From Corynebacterium pseudogenitalium (GTDB taxonomy: Bacteria > Actinomycetota > Actinomycetes > Mycobacteriales > Mycobacteriaceae), in the NCBI RefSeq assembly GCF_024453815.1, contig NZ_CP072934.1, forward strand, positions 868,001-932,000: 64,000 nt of DNA. Direction: 5' to 3'. The position numbers and the translations under genes are program-made. The notes beneath the pieces were generated by a model. It had not been told where the DNA came from, made no database searches, and saw nothing but the letters and a program-made list of their open reading frames with translations. Of the stretch, positions 34,405 through 43,749 are shown one piece after another (the first letter of the stretch is position 1; every line of letters starts with the position of its first letter).

Positions 34405-35694
34405 ATGAATGATCCTCGCCGTCGAATCCCTCGCACAGACGCACTGCTTGCGCTTGCAGCGCAGGAGCACACCGCGTTGGCGCCACACGCGCTTAAGGCG
34501 CTCGCAGGGAAGCTGCAACAGCGCGCCCGCGACGGCGAGATCACCCCTGAAGAGGTCACCCCGGAGTTTCTCCACGCTTGTCGACGCCACCCCGGGTCCC
34601 TGACGCCAGTCCTCAACGCAACAGGCGTGGTTGTGCACACCAACATCGGTAGAGCACCGCTTGCCCCGCAGGCAATAGACGCGATGGTGGATGCCGCGCA
34701 ATATGTGGATGTAGAGATGGATCTCGCAGCAGGCGTTCGATCCCGCGATAGAGGCAGGGCCGCCACGGATGCAATCCTGGCTGCATGTCCAGCGGCGGAG
34801 GACGCGCTGGTAGTAAATAATGGCGCAGCGGCGTTACTCCTTGCCGTGGCTACGTTCGCCGAGGGGCGCGACGTCGTTATCTCGCGCGGCGAACTCATCG
34901 AGATTGGGGCGGGGTTCCGCCTGCCTGAGCTCATTGAGAGCGCACGAGTGTCTTTGGTTGAAGTCGGCGCGACAAACCGTACGCATCCCTTCGACTATGA
35001 GCGGGCGCTCGACAACGCGGGAGCGGTGCTGAAGGTGCATCCCTCGAACTACAGGGTGCACGGGTTTACCGCGGAGACCACTATTGCGCAGCTTCGCGAG
35101 CTTGTCCGGCCCCGCGGCTGCGCCCTGATCGCTGACATCGGCTCGGGCCTGCTTCACCCTGATCCGCTGCTGCCGGACGAGCCAGATGCCACTACAGCTT
35201 TGCGCGATGGCGCGGACGTGGTGCTGTTTTCCGGTGACAAACTACTTGGTGGGCCGCAGGCGGGCGTTATGGTCGGAACGAAGGACGCCATTGCGAAGCT
35301 GAAGCGGCACCCGCTGGCGCGCGCAGTGCGCATCGACAAACTGCGCCTCGCGGCGTTGGAGGCAAGCCTGAACATCGCCAGCACACCAGTCCACGACTAC
35401 CTGCACGCAAACTCCGACCAGCTCAAAGCCCGCGCAGAAGCGCTCGCAGCGGAGGTTGGAGGCAGTGTGGTTCCGCACGACGGCCGCGTTGGAGGAGGCG
35501 GCGCGCCGGGCTTCCCACTGCCCGGTTGGGCTGTTGCGCTTGATGAGTCGTTGGCAGCCCCGCTACGGGCAGGTACCCCGGTTGTGCTCGGACGTGTCCA
35601 CGAGAATGAGTTGTTGATTGACCTGCGCTGTGTGCCACCCGAGCGCGACCATGAGATCGCAGCCGCGATTCGAGCGGCCCAAGGAAAGGACTGA
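34405..35694 (+). CDS. selA: L-seryl-tRNA(Sec) selenium transferase
   Basis: 429 residues. This PLP enzyme turns Ser-tRNA(Sec) into Sec-tRNA(Sec) using selenophosphate. PLP lysine is in FSGDKLLGGPQAG (about residue 286). The N-terminal RIPRTDALLAL and TGVVVHTNIGRAPL are conserved SelA features. The ATG follows GTAAGGGGAAG. It is followed by selB eight bases later, giving selC-selA-selB as one unit. Confidence 0.96.
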   Translation: MNDPRRRIPRTDALLALAAQEHTALAPHALKALAGKLQQRARDGEITPEEVTPEFLHACRRHPGSLTPVLNATGVVVHTNIGRAPLAPQAIDAMVDAAQYVDVEMDLAAGVRSRDRGRAATDAILAACPAAEDALVVNNGAAALLLAVATFAEGRDVVISRGELIEIGAGFRLPELIESARVSLVEVGATNRTHPFDYERALDNAGAVLKVHPSNYRVHGFTAETTIAQLRELVRPRGCALIADIGSGLLHPDPLLPDEPDATTALRDGADVVLFSGDKLLGGPQAGVMVGTKDAIAKLKRHPLARAVRIDKLRLAALEASLNIASTPVHDYLHANSDQLKARAEALAAEVGGSVVPHDGRVGGGGAPGFPLPGWAVALDESLAAPLRAGTPVVLGRVHENELLIDLRCVPPERDHEIAAAIRAAQGKD

Positions 35695-35701
35695 GTGTTA
35701 C

Positions 35702-37474
35702 GTGTTTGTAGTTGCGACAGCTGGCCACGTCGACCATGGAAAGTCCACCCTGGTCAAAGCGCTTACCGGAATGGAACCGGACCGCTGGGATGAAGAGAAA
35801 GACCGGGGGCTCACGATCGACCTCGGGTTTGTGTGGACCAACGTCGATGGCGAAGACATCGCGTTCGTGGACGTCCCTGGGCACGAGCGCTTCATCGCGA
35901 ACATGCTCGCGGGTGTTGGGCCCGTCACGGATGTCTTGTTTGTCGTCGCTGCGGACGAGGGCTGGATGCAGCAAACATTGGACCACCGGGACGCTATCAA
36001 TGCGTTCGGCGTCCAGCACGGTGTGATCGCGATGACACGGGTGGATAAGGCGGATGCTGGGCGTCGACAAGCTGTGGCTGAAGAAACTCGCCGGAATGTC
36101 GCTGGTACCAGTATGGAGCGTTGGCCCGTCGTCGAAGTTTCTGCCAAGACGGGCGAGGGGGTTGAAGAGCTCAGGAGTGCGCTTGTGGCGATGCTGCGGC
36201 AGCAGTCGACGGCGGACCCCGCCGGGCGAATCCGGATGTGGGTCGACAGGGCGTTTCACATCAAAGGCGCCGGCACCGTTGTTACGGGGACGCTCACCAA
36301 CGGAACAATTCAACCTGGGCAGACGCTGACGCTACAGACCGATGCAGGTCAACGCGAAGTCACCGTGCGTGGTATCCAGTCGGAGGACACCGCAGTTGAA
36401 GAAGCCAAGCCGACGATGCGCGTCGCGCTCAACCTTCGCGGAGTGAGCGTCGACGAAGTTTCGCGTGGCGCGGCGCTGTGCACGCCAGAGAAGTGGCACA
36501 TGACCTCTGTGGTGGATGTGCGCCATACCCACGGGGCTGCACTGAACGACGTGCCGCAGGAGGTTGTGGTGCACGTCGGTACGGCAGGAGTCAGCGCGAA
36601 AGTGCGACCGTTCGGTGCAAAGCACGCCAGGCTCATCCTCGAGCACGACCTGGTGCTGAGCATCGGGGACCGGTTGGTGCTGCGAGGCTCCGGTGCGCAG
36701 CAAATTCTCGGCGGGGTAGAGGCTATCGACGTGGACCCGCCCGCCCTTCCCCGGCGCGGCGACGGGCGGAAGCGCTCGGCGCAGCTTGAGACGCTGCCGG
36801 ATATCAACGTGGAGATCGCCAGACGGGTGGCCGTGCGGCCAGAACTATTGGTAAGCCTTGGATTTGAGGTCGGCGATAAGCCCCCGCAAGGTACCGTGGC
36901 GTTTGCCGGGTACTGGATCCGCGCGCAGCAGGTAATGGAGTGGAAAGACACGTTGCTGCAGGCATTGCAAGCACACCTTGCGGCGCATCCGCTGTCGGCT
37001 GGGTTAGCTACTGGTGCGGCCGTTGAAGCTCTGCATCTGCCAGACGCGAAGCTGTTGCCGCTTGCTGTCGCCGCTGCGAAACTCAACACTCGCGACGGGT
37101 ACGTCTGCAACACGGCCGAGGTCGATCTCGGGGAGGCGGAGCCAGGGGTCCAGAAACTCGAGGCGCAGCTTCGTGCCCATCCATTCAAGGCCCCCGAGGC
37201 GCGCGATCTCGAGCAGCTCGGTCTGGGGGCGAAAGAGCTTGCGGCAGCGGAGCGGGCCGGAAGGATTCTACGGCTCGGCGATGGCGTAGTCGTTGCCGCG
37301 GATGCGATCACGCTTGCAACCGCGAGGCTGCGGGACTTACCTCAGCCTTTCCGCACGACGGACGCGCGCCAGGCGCTCGAGACGACCCGCCGCGTTGCCA
37401 TCCCGTTGCTCGAGCTTCTAGACGCACGCGGAATCACCCGCCAGATAGAGGCGGGTGTTCGAGTACTGACGTAG
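35702..37474 (+). CDS. selB: selenocysteine-specific elongation factor SelB
   Basis: 590 residues from GTG 35702, which gives VFVVATAGHVDHGKST with no spare N-terminus. GTPase motifs: GHVDHGKST (G1), RGLTIDLGF (G2), DVPGHERF (G3), TRVDKAD (G4, the SelB version). EF-Tu-like domains 2-3 follow to about residue 360. The C-terminal ~220 residues are the winged-helix region that binds SECIS RNA. It delivers Sec-tRNA to the fdhA UGA. Confidence 0.95.
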   Translation: MFVVATAGHVDHGKSTLVKALTGMEPDRWDEEKDRGLTIDLGFVWTNVDGEDIAFVDVPGHERFIANMLAGVGPVTDVLFVVAADEGWMQQTLDHRDAINAFGVQHGVIAMTRVDKADAGRRQAVAEETRRNVAGTSMERWPVVEVSAKTGEGVEELRSALVAMLRQQSTADPAGRIRMWVDRAFHIKGAGTVVTGTLTNGTIQPGQTLTLQTDAGQREVTVRGIQSEDTAVEEAKPTMRVALNLRGVSVDEVSRGAALCTPEKWHMTSVVDVRHTHGAALNDVPQEVVVHVGTAGVSAKVRPFGAKHARLILEHDLVLSIGDRLVLRGSGAQQILGGVEAIDVDPPALPRRGDGRKRSAQLETLPDINVEIARRVAVRPELLVSLGFEVGDKPPQGTVAFAGYWIRAQQVMEWKDTLLQALQAHLAAHPLSAGLATGAAVEALHLPDAKLLPLAVAAAKLNTRDGYVCNTAEVDLGEAEPGVQKLEAQLRAHPFKAPEARDLEQLGLGAKELAAAERAGRILRLGDGVVVAADAITLATARLRDLPQPFRTTDARQALETTRRVAIPLLELLDARGITRQIEAGVRVLT

Positions 37475-37492
37475 CAGCCTCGTTCGGCTGTT

Positions 37493-37918
37493 CTAGTGTT
37501 CGTGTTCGTCAGCGTCCGCATCAGCCTTCGTCTCGTGGACAGTGCCAGGCTTATGCTCTGGAGCGGCGTAGATTGAGTACACCTTCGCCGGGGCGTCGGA
37601 CTCGTTCACGAAGTTGTGCCACTGGCCAGCAGGAACGAACGCTGCGTCATCGTCGCCGATGACCTTATCAACAGTCAGATTGTCTTCGGATGGGCCGATC
37701 ATCGCGCGCAGCTCGCCGGATTCTACGCGAATGAACTGGTCGTGATCGTCGTGAATCTCTGCGCCAATCTCGCCGCCTGCGGGGATGCTCATCACCGTCA
37801 GCTGAAGGTGCTTTCCGGTCCACAGGGTGTCACGAAATGCATCGTTATCAAGCGTTGCCTGCTCAATGTCGAACGTAACTGGGTTCGGCCCGTGGTCAGT
37901 ACGCAAGATCTTGGACAT
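37493..37918 (-). CDS. cupin-domain protein
   Basis: 141 residues from ATG 37918, preceded by GAGGAGGAA. Single cupin barrel with metal-ligand pattern: GGEIGAEIHDDHDQFIRVESGE (first motif, His and Glu) and FVPAGQWHNFVN (second motif, His). The C-terminal tail is rich in Asp, Glu and His (DADADEHEH) and could bind metal. The function is not known. It is convergent with selB. Confidence 0.85.
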   Translation of the reverse strand: MSKILRTDHGPNPVTFDIEQATLDNDAFRDTLWTGKHLQLTVMSIPAGGEIGAEIHDDHDQFIRVESGELRAMIGPSEDNLTVDKVIGDDDAAFVPAGQWHNFVNESDAPAKVYSIYAAPEHKPGTVHETKADADADEHEH

Positions 37919-37967
37919 GATTCCTCCTCGCAAATAGGTTCGGTTTCACTCCACAGCATAGCGCGCT

Positions 37968-38981
37968 TTAGGGCTTGCGGTGTCGGCCTACGTCTTGGCT
38001 GCGGCGTCGCCGTGCTTTTTGAACTTCGGTCAGGTAATCGCCGTCGTCGCTGCTAGGTGGCTCAGCCGTAGCTGGCTCAGCAAGTATCGACGCCCCTTCG
38101 TCCTCCACGACGTCCATGTCCACCAGCGGTGCAGGCTCAGCACCCTGACTGTTCGTTCTCGGCCGGGTAGGAACTGCGGCACGGGAACGGTCAACGGTGA
38201 CAGCCCACGAGCCGTCGGGGAACTGAACCGTCTCGAATTGTTTCCCACCGTCCGGGCCAGAGTGCGTGAGGTCAGGCACGTGCAGCCACATCGGGTCTGC
38301 TGCGTCTGAATAATCAGCAATGTCGAGGGCCGCCATGCCATCCAAGAAAAATGCGCGGGCGACTATACATCCGTTGTCGGGCGAAGGGGCGTCGAGAAGC
38401 ATTGCACGAACATCGTCAAGGTCAGCTGCCGAGACGCAGCCGAGCACGCGCTCGCCCAGCGTAACTACGACGTCGGTGTCGCCCGCGGTTTGTAGTCCAA
38501 CAAACCATTGGCCTGGCGCCAGGCTTGCGAGTTGCTCCGCGCTGAACTCGCCTCGCTCCGTATCAATGATCGCCATGTCACCGCTTGGTAGCACAAGGCA
38601 ATCAGGACCCGCATTGTTGCGGGGGACAGCGAGCTGAGGCGGTGGCAAAATCACATCGACGGCGAACTTGCCGTGCTCAGCATCGAACTTCACCGCAGCC
38701 AACGTCATCGGTAGCAGCTGCGACTGATGGATTCGCTCCAAGTCGACGTAACGGGCTCTGTCGAATTGAGCAATCTCTCCAAGAACACCGGCGCCGAGCC
38801 TTCGTACCCGCCAGTTTTCCTCGACCGCGTTTGGCTCGAGCACTACCGGCACGTATGACGTGTGGCGCGTGCCGCCGAATTCAGCAAACAAAGGCGACTG
38901 CACGACGTCAACGACAGTCACCTCCTCGCCAGCGCCCCACGTCGATGGCGCAAGCGGGTACACGGGGAGAGAGAGTTCCAC
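37968..38981 (-). CDS. hypothetical protein, 337 residues
   Basis: No family was recognised. The product is soluble with no signal peptide or membrane segment. Residues 1-250 appear folded (LSLPVYPLAPSTWGAG; DLERIHQSQLLPM; ADPMWLHVPDL). The C-terminal ~85 residues are low-complexity and acidic, ending in an Arg/Lys-rich tail (KARRRRSQDVGRHRKP). Codon use is like that of neighbouring genes. It stands alone between the cupin and EamA genes. Confidence 0.65.
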   Translation of the reverse strand: MELSLPVYPLAPSTWGAGEEVTVVDVVQSPLFAEFGGTRHTSYVPVVLEPNAVEENWRVRRLGAGVLGEIAQFDRARYVDLERIHQSQLLPMTLAAVKFDAEHGKFAVDVILPPPQLAVPRNNAGPDCLVLPSGDMAIIDTERGEFSAEQLASLAPGQWFVGLQTAGDTDVVVTLGERVLGCVSAADLDDVRAMLLDAPSPDNGCIVARAFFLDGMAALDIADYSDAADPMWLHVPDLTHSGPDGGKQFETVQFPDGSWAVTVDRSRAAVPTRPRTNSQGAEPAPLVDMDVVEDEGASILAEPATAEPPSSDDGDYLTEVQKARRRRSQDVGRHRKP

Positions 38982-39019
38982 AGCGTCATACTCCTATCTG
39001 CATCCAAAAAGTCACAATC

Positions 39020-39907
39020 TCATTGCTGTGGCCAGCGCCGCGGGGCCTGTTCAACAGGAGGTGGGGGAGCAGCGCCAAACCATGCGATTACAACACCCGC
39101 GACCGTGACACACAAGATACCTAACACCAGATGGGTAGTGAGCACGTCACCGCGAAACACCACGCCGAGAACCGTGCCCAGCACCGGCTCCATCGCGAAC
39201 AACGTGCCGACAATCTGCGCCGATGTAAACCGCGCAGCCAGCGTGTCCGCCATATAGGGGATGACGACGCCAACGAAGCCCGCCAACGTCAGGAGCATCC
39301 AGCTATGCGCATCGAGCTTGACTGCATCATGGATTGAAAAAGGCAGCGTAAGCAGAGCTGCGATCGTGATTGCGATTGCAAGCTCTTCCATTCCACCCGA
39401 GGACTTGCCCACCTTTTCCGCAAAGATTGTGTAGAGCGCGCAGAACGCGGCGCCGCACAACGCGAACATCACCCCCAGAGGATTGAGCCCCGACGAAGGC
39501 CCGGCAATCAATGCAACCCCGGCGAGAGCAACCAGCGCCCACAGCCGAATCCACCACTGCCGAATACCAAAAAATGTCACGCAGCACGGGCCCAAGAAAT
39601 CGATAGTGATTGCAGCACCCAGGGGGATACGCGCGATAGCTGCGTACAAAAACTGATTCATCAGCGCGATCGACGCGCCGAAGATGAATGCCTGCTTCCA
39701 CTGCTCTTTCGACATCTCACGGGGGTTCGGCCGAAAAAGTACGAGAAGAATAACGGCGCCCAGTAAGAAGCGCAGTGTTGAAATACTGACGGTACTAGCG
39801 ACGACGAACAGGGAAGCAGCTAGCAATGCGGAGACCTGATTGCCCAGGGATCCGACGAAGATAAGGCCGATGGGGCGAACCAACGTACGGGTCGAGCGCG
39901 CTGCCAT
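39020..39907 (-). CDS. EamA/RhtA-type exporter
   Basis: 295 residues with ten membrane helices in two EamA repeats (second around GLNPLGVMFALCGAAFCALYTIF). It resembles RhtA/YddG amino-acid and metabolite exporters. The tail is Pro-rich and soluble. It ends in the same direction as the DUF808 gene, with 12 bases between them. Possible threonine or homoserine efflux, but the substrate is unproven. Confidence 0.85.
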   Translation of the reverse strand: MAARSTRTLVRPIGLIFVGSLGNQVSALLAASLFVVASTVSISTLRFLLGAVILLVLFRPNPREMSKEQWKQAFIFGASIALMNQFLYAAIARIPLGAAITIDFLGPCCVTFFGIRQWWIRLWALVALAGVALIAGPSSGLNPLGVMFALCGAAFCALYTIFAEKVGKSSGGMEELAIAITIAALLTLPFSIHDAVKLDAHSWMLLTLAGFVGVVIPYMADTLAARFTSAQIVGTLFAMEPVLGTVLGVVFRGDVLTTHLVLGILCVTVAGVVIAWFGAAPPPPVEQAPRRWPQQ

Positions 39908-39919
39908 GGAATCTTCCCC

Positions 39920-40828
39920 TTACCGGACGCGCCGAATCGCGGACACCACACCGACCACGATCAGGCCAACTACCAGGCCCGCGGTCAGAGAAATCCCAGT
40001 CTCCACGAACCAACCAAGGACACCGTTATGCACGGCGTTCACAGCGCGTTCGATTACCTCATGGATCACATGCAGTCCAAAGACCTCGTCGAGGCCCCGA
40101 AGGATGAGGTGGCCTCCGACCCACAACATCGCCACGGTGCCGATCACACCGATCGCCGAAAGCACAACGGGCATTGACTTCACCATCGCGTGGCCCAGTC
40201 TCGCTGCACGATCGCGCTGAATCATTGCACGGCCAATGTCATCGATCTTGACCAGGAGTGCCACTGCACCGTAGACCGCAAGGGTGATAAAAATGCCCAC
40301 TGCGATGAGCACCGCAGCTTCCATCCAAATAGATTGATCCGCCACCTCGTCAAGGGAGATGATCATGATCTCCGCACTTAAAATGAGGTCTGTTCGAATT
40401 GCGCTTTTCACCAGTGCGTCTTCGTCCTGAGCAGTACGGTGTACGGCCGCCTCTTCGTCAGCCTCAACATCACTGGTCAATTTGTGCACGATCTTCTCGG
40501 CGCCCTCGAAACATAAATATGTGCCACCAATCATCAAAATTGGCACCAGTGCCCACGGCGCAAACGCGTTGAGTGCCAACGCGATCGGCAAAATGATGAG
40601 CAACTTGTTCCGTAGTGAACCTTTCGTGATCTTCCAGATCATTGGAAGCTCGCGCGCCGGGGTGACGCCGGAAACGTATTGGGGCGTGACGGCGGCGTCG
40701 TCGATGACGACGCCTGCAGCTTTGGCGGACGTTTTCGCCGTGAGGGAAGCCACATCGTCCGCAGAAGAAGCTGCGGTTCTGGCAATGAGGGCGACGTCGT
40801 CAAAGAGGGCGAGGAGACCTCCGGCCAT
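39920..40828 (-). CDS. DUF808 (YedI-like) membrane protein
   Basis: 302 residues beginning MAGGLLALFDDVALIARTAA, the diagnostic DUF808 start, followed by SVDDAA-like ASSADDVASLTAKTSAKAAGVVIDDAAVTPQYV. Around six membrane helices follow from about residue 85. Function unknown. The 268 bases between this gene and the peptide-binding protein gene show a TAGAAT -10-like hexamer (41014-41019) and a 7-bp inverted repeat (TCAAGTG...CACTTGA). These are probably part of the downstream promoter region. Confidence 0.88.
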   Translation of the reverse strand: MAGGLLALFDDVALIARTAASSADDVASLTAKTSAKAAGVVIDDAAVTPQYVSGVTPARELPMIWKITKGSLRNKLLIILPIALALNAFAPWALVPILMIGGTYLCFEGAEKIVHKLTSDVEADEEAAVHRTAQDEDALVKSAIRTDLILSAEIMIISLDEVADQSIWMEAAVLIAVGIFITLAVYGAVALLVKIDDIGRAMIQRDRAARLGHAMVKSMPVVLSAIGVIGTVAMLWVGGHLILRGLDEVFGLHVIHEVIERAVNAVHNGVLGWFVETGISLTAGLVVGLIVVGVVSAIRRVR

Positions 40829-41096
40829 GTGTATTTCCCTTCCTAGGAATCGTTGCGGTGGGCGACCGAAAGTCTACACGGCGCTCTCTAGATACCTTTG
40901 TGCGCTCAAGGGCGAAGGAGCTGTGAAAAGGCTGTCAGTAAGCACCCCCAAAAGTGTAGAACCATGTCAGAAACCTGAATTATTTACCAATGTCGCAGTC
41001 TTATGTGGTGGAATAGAATGCATCTCATCAAGTGTGATGTAGTCCACTTGAGTGGAGGTAATTGAAGCTAGCTAACAACAATCTGAAGGAGGCGCT

Positions 41097-42704
41097 GTGC
41101 GTACAGTAAAAGCTGCAGCGATCTTGGCGGTAGGAACCCTCACACTCGGATTGGCTGCGTGTGGTGGATCCGGCAACGACGAGGCCGCAAGCGGTCAGGG
41201 TGAGTCGACCGGTGGCGACAACTATGTACTGGCATACGGCACCGAGCCGCAGAACCCGCTGATCCCGGGCAACACGAATGAGGTCGGTGGCGGACGCATC
41301 ATCGACGAGATCTTCTCTGGCCTCATCTACTACGACACTGAGGGTAAGACCCATAACGACCTTGCAGAGTCCATCGACCTTGAGGGCGACACCCTCTACA
41401 AAGTCACGCTGAAGGACGGCGTGAAGTGGCAGGACGGAACTCCAGTTACGGCGAACGACTTTGTTGACGCATGGAACTACATCGTTGCGAATTCGCTGCT
41501 CGGCGAGAGCTTCTTTGAATCCATCAAGGGCTACGACCCAGAGGGCGTGCCAACCCTTGAGGGCCTCAACGTCATCGACGACAAGACCTTTACCATCGAG
41601 CTGAGCCAGCCTGAGGCAGACTTCCCAACCCGCCTCGGCTACTCCGCGTTCTTCCCAATGCACCCTTCGGCGTTCGAAGACATCGACGCCTACGGTGAGA
41701 ACCCAATTTCCAACGGCCCGTACAAGCTGGCGGAGTGGAACCACAACCAGGACGCAACCATCGTTCCGAATGAGGAGTACGCCGGCGACAAGAAGCCGCA
41801 GAACGACGGCGTGACTTTCGTCTTCTACGCACAGCAGGATGCTGCATACGCTGACCTGCTCGCGGGCAACCTGGACGTCCTCGACGCTATTCCAGATTCC
41901 GCATTCGCAAGCTACGAAACGGAGTTGGGTGACCGCGCAGTAAACCAGCCGTCGGCTATCTTCCAGTCCTTCACCATTCCGGAGAACCTGGAGCACTTCA
42001 ACGGTGAGGAAGGACAGCTGCGTCGTCAAGCCATCTCGATGGCGATCGACCGCGACGAGATCACGAAGACGATCTTCCAGGGCACCCGCACCCCGGCGAC
42101 CGACTTCACCTCGCCAGTCATCCCTGGCCACTCTGACTCGCTCAACGGGGCAGAGGTACTCGAGTACAACCCAGAGGAAGCAAAGCGCCTGTGGGCTGAA
42201 GCAGACAAGATCAAACCATTCACCGGCGAGTTCTCCTTGTCCTACAACGCTGATGGCGGCCACCAGGCATGGGTCGATGCAGTTGCAAACTCCATCCGCA
42301 ACACCCTTGGCATCGATGCAGTTGGCAACGCATACCCAGACTTCAAGTCCCTGCGTGATGACGTCACGAATAGGACCATCAAGGGCGCATTCCGTACCGG
42401 CTGGCAGGCAGACTACCCATCGCTGGGTAACTTCCTGAGCCCGCTGTACGCCTCCAATGGTGGTTCCAACGACGGTGACTACGCTAACCCTGAGGTGGAC
42501 AACCTGCTGAAGGAAGCCGCTGCTGCAGGCGACGTCGAAGCCGCTACACCTATCTACAACAAGGTGCAGGAGCAGCTCCTGAAGGACTTGCCGGCAGTTC
42601 CACTGTGGTACGCGAACGTCAACGGTGGATCCTCGGAGAACGTTGAGAACGTCGCGTTCAACTGGAAGTCCGTTCCGGTGTACACGCAAATCACCAAGAA
42701 GTAA
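41097..42704 (+). CDS. peptide/oligopeptide ABC transporter substrate-binding lipoprotein
   Basis: 535 residues from GTG 41097 with GAAGGAGG upstream. Signal peptide and lipobox LAAC (Cys ~22), then a family 5 (DppA/OppA) binding protein: YGTEPQNPLIPGNTNEVGGGRI near the start and LKDGVKWQDGTPVTANDFVDAWNY as the cluster signature. It captures peptides outside the membrane for the permease encoded downstream. A hairpin follows the stop, so it may be made in excess over the other subunits. Confidence 0.93.
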   Translation: MRTVKAAAILAVGTLTLGLAACGGSGNDEAASGQGESTGGDNYVLAYGTEPQNPLIPGNTNEVGGGRIIDEIFSGLIYYDTEGKTHNDLAESIDLEGDTLYKVTLKDGVKWQDGTPVTANDFVDAWNYIVANSLLGESFFESIKGYDPEGVPTLEGLNVIDDKTFTIELSQPEADFPTRLGYSAFFPMHPSAFEDIDAYGENPISNGPYKLAEWNHNQDATIVPNEEYAGDKKPQNDGVTFVFYAQQDAAYADLLAGNLDVLDAIPDSAFASYETELGDRAVNQPSAIFQSFTIPENLEHFNGEEGQLRRQAISMAIDRDEITKTIFQGTRTPATDFTSPVIPGHSDSLNGAEVLEYNPEEAKRLWAEADKIKPFTGEFSLSYNADGGHQAWVDAVANSIRNTLGIDAVGNAYPDFKSLRDDVTNRTIKGAFRTGWQADYPSLGNFLSPLYASNGGSNDGDYANPEVDNLLKEAAAAGDVEAATPIYNKVQEQLLKDLPAVPLWYANVNGGSSENVENVAFNWKSVPVYTQITKK

Positions 42705-42730
42705 CAAAACCCCTACGCTCTGACCCATCC

Positions 42731-42760
42731 CACCCCGCCTGCGTACAAGCATGCGGGGTG
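42731..42760 (+). terminator. intercistronic hairpin after the binding-protein gene
   Basis: CACCCCGC (42731-42738) pairs with GCGGGGTG (42753-42760), with an inner TGC/GCA extension. The 3' side is GTTGGGTTTGG, not a U-run, so partial termination or 3'-end protection is likelier than a full stop. Confidence 0.6.
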
Positions 42761-42822
42761 TTGGGTTTGGGTGCGTCCATAAGCTCATGTTCAAAACGAA
42801 GAATTAAGGAGAGCCTGCAACC

Positions 42823-43749
42823 ATGTTGCGATATATCGGGCGACGGCTCCTTCAGATGATTCCCGTGTTCTTTGGGGCCACGCTGCTGCTCTATGCGCTG
42901 GTGTTCCTCATGCCCGGTGATCCTGTCCAGGCCCTCGGCGGCGATCGTGGCTTGACCGAGGCCGCGAGAGCGCGCATTGAAGCCGAATACAACCTCGATA
43001 AACCTTTCATCGTCCAGTACCTGCTCTATCTGAAGGGCATTATGGTTGGCGACTTCGGAAAGACTTTCTCTGGCCAGCCCGTCGCCTCTGTGATGGCAAA
43101 TGCGTTTCCGGTAACCATCAAGCTCGGCCTGATGGCACTCGCGTTTGAGGCGTTCTTCGGCATTCTCTTCGGATTCTTCGCAGGAATCCGCCGCGGTGGA
43201 ATTTTTGATTCGACCGTGCTGGTTGTGTCCCTGTTCGTAATCGCAGTGCCGTCCTTTGTCATCGGCTTCGTGCTGCAGTACCTCGTGGGCGTGCGGTGGG
43301 GCTTGCTCCCCGTGACAGTGGGCAGGAATGAGTCTTTCATTGCCTTGTTGATGCCTGCCGTCGTGTTGGGTGCCTTATCGTGCGCGTACGTGATTCGGTT
43401 GACCAGACAATCCATCAGCGATAACCTCCGCGCGGACTATGTGCGCACCGCACGTGCTAAGGGTCTGTCTAAGGGCACAGTGATGTCCCGCCACGTGCTG
43501 CGAAACTCCCTCATTCCAGTGGTGACGTTCTTGGGTGCTGACCTCGGCGCGCTCATGGGCGGTGCGATTGTGACAGAAGGCATCTTCGGCATCAACGGTG
43601 TCGGTGGCACGATCTACCAGGCCATCATTAAAGGTGAGCCCGCGACAGTCGTGTCCTTTACCACCGTGCTGGTGATCATCTACATCGTTGCCAACCTGAT
43701 AGTTGACCTGCTCTACGCAGTACTTGACCCAAGGATCCGCTATGCATAA
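42823..43749 (+). CDS. dppB: peptide ABC transporter permease (DppB/OppB)
   Basis: 308 residues with six helices. It starts MLRYIGRRLLQMIPVFFGATLLLYALVFLMPGD, the DppB N-terminus. The EAA loop, which contacts the ATPase, is DYVRTARAKGLSKGTVMSRHVLRNSLIPV. It begins 118 bases after the binding-protein gene, across the hairpin. The dppC start overlaps its stop. Confidence 0.94.
   Translation: MLRYIGRRLLQMIPVFFGATLLLYALVFLMPGDPVQALGGDRGLTEAARARIEAEYNLDKPFIVQYLLYLKGIMVGDFGKTFSGQPVASVMANAFPVTIKLGLMALAFEAFFGILFGFFAGIRRGGIFDSTVLVVSLFVIAVPSFVIGFVLQYLVGVRWGLLPVTVGRNESFIALLMPAVVLGALSCAYVIRLTRQSISDNLRADYVRTARAKGLSKGTVMSRHVLRNSLIPVVTFLGADLGALMGGAIVTEGIFGINGVGGTIYQAIIKGEPATVVSFTTVLVIIYIVANLIVDLLYAVLDPRIRYA

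Noticed and set aside
41028..42794. 588-codon minus-strand frame opposite the peptide-binding protein gene
   Set aside because: Same reason: antisense to an intact SBP gene, no recognisable domain.
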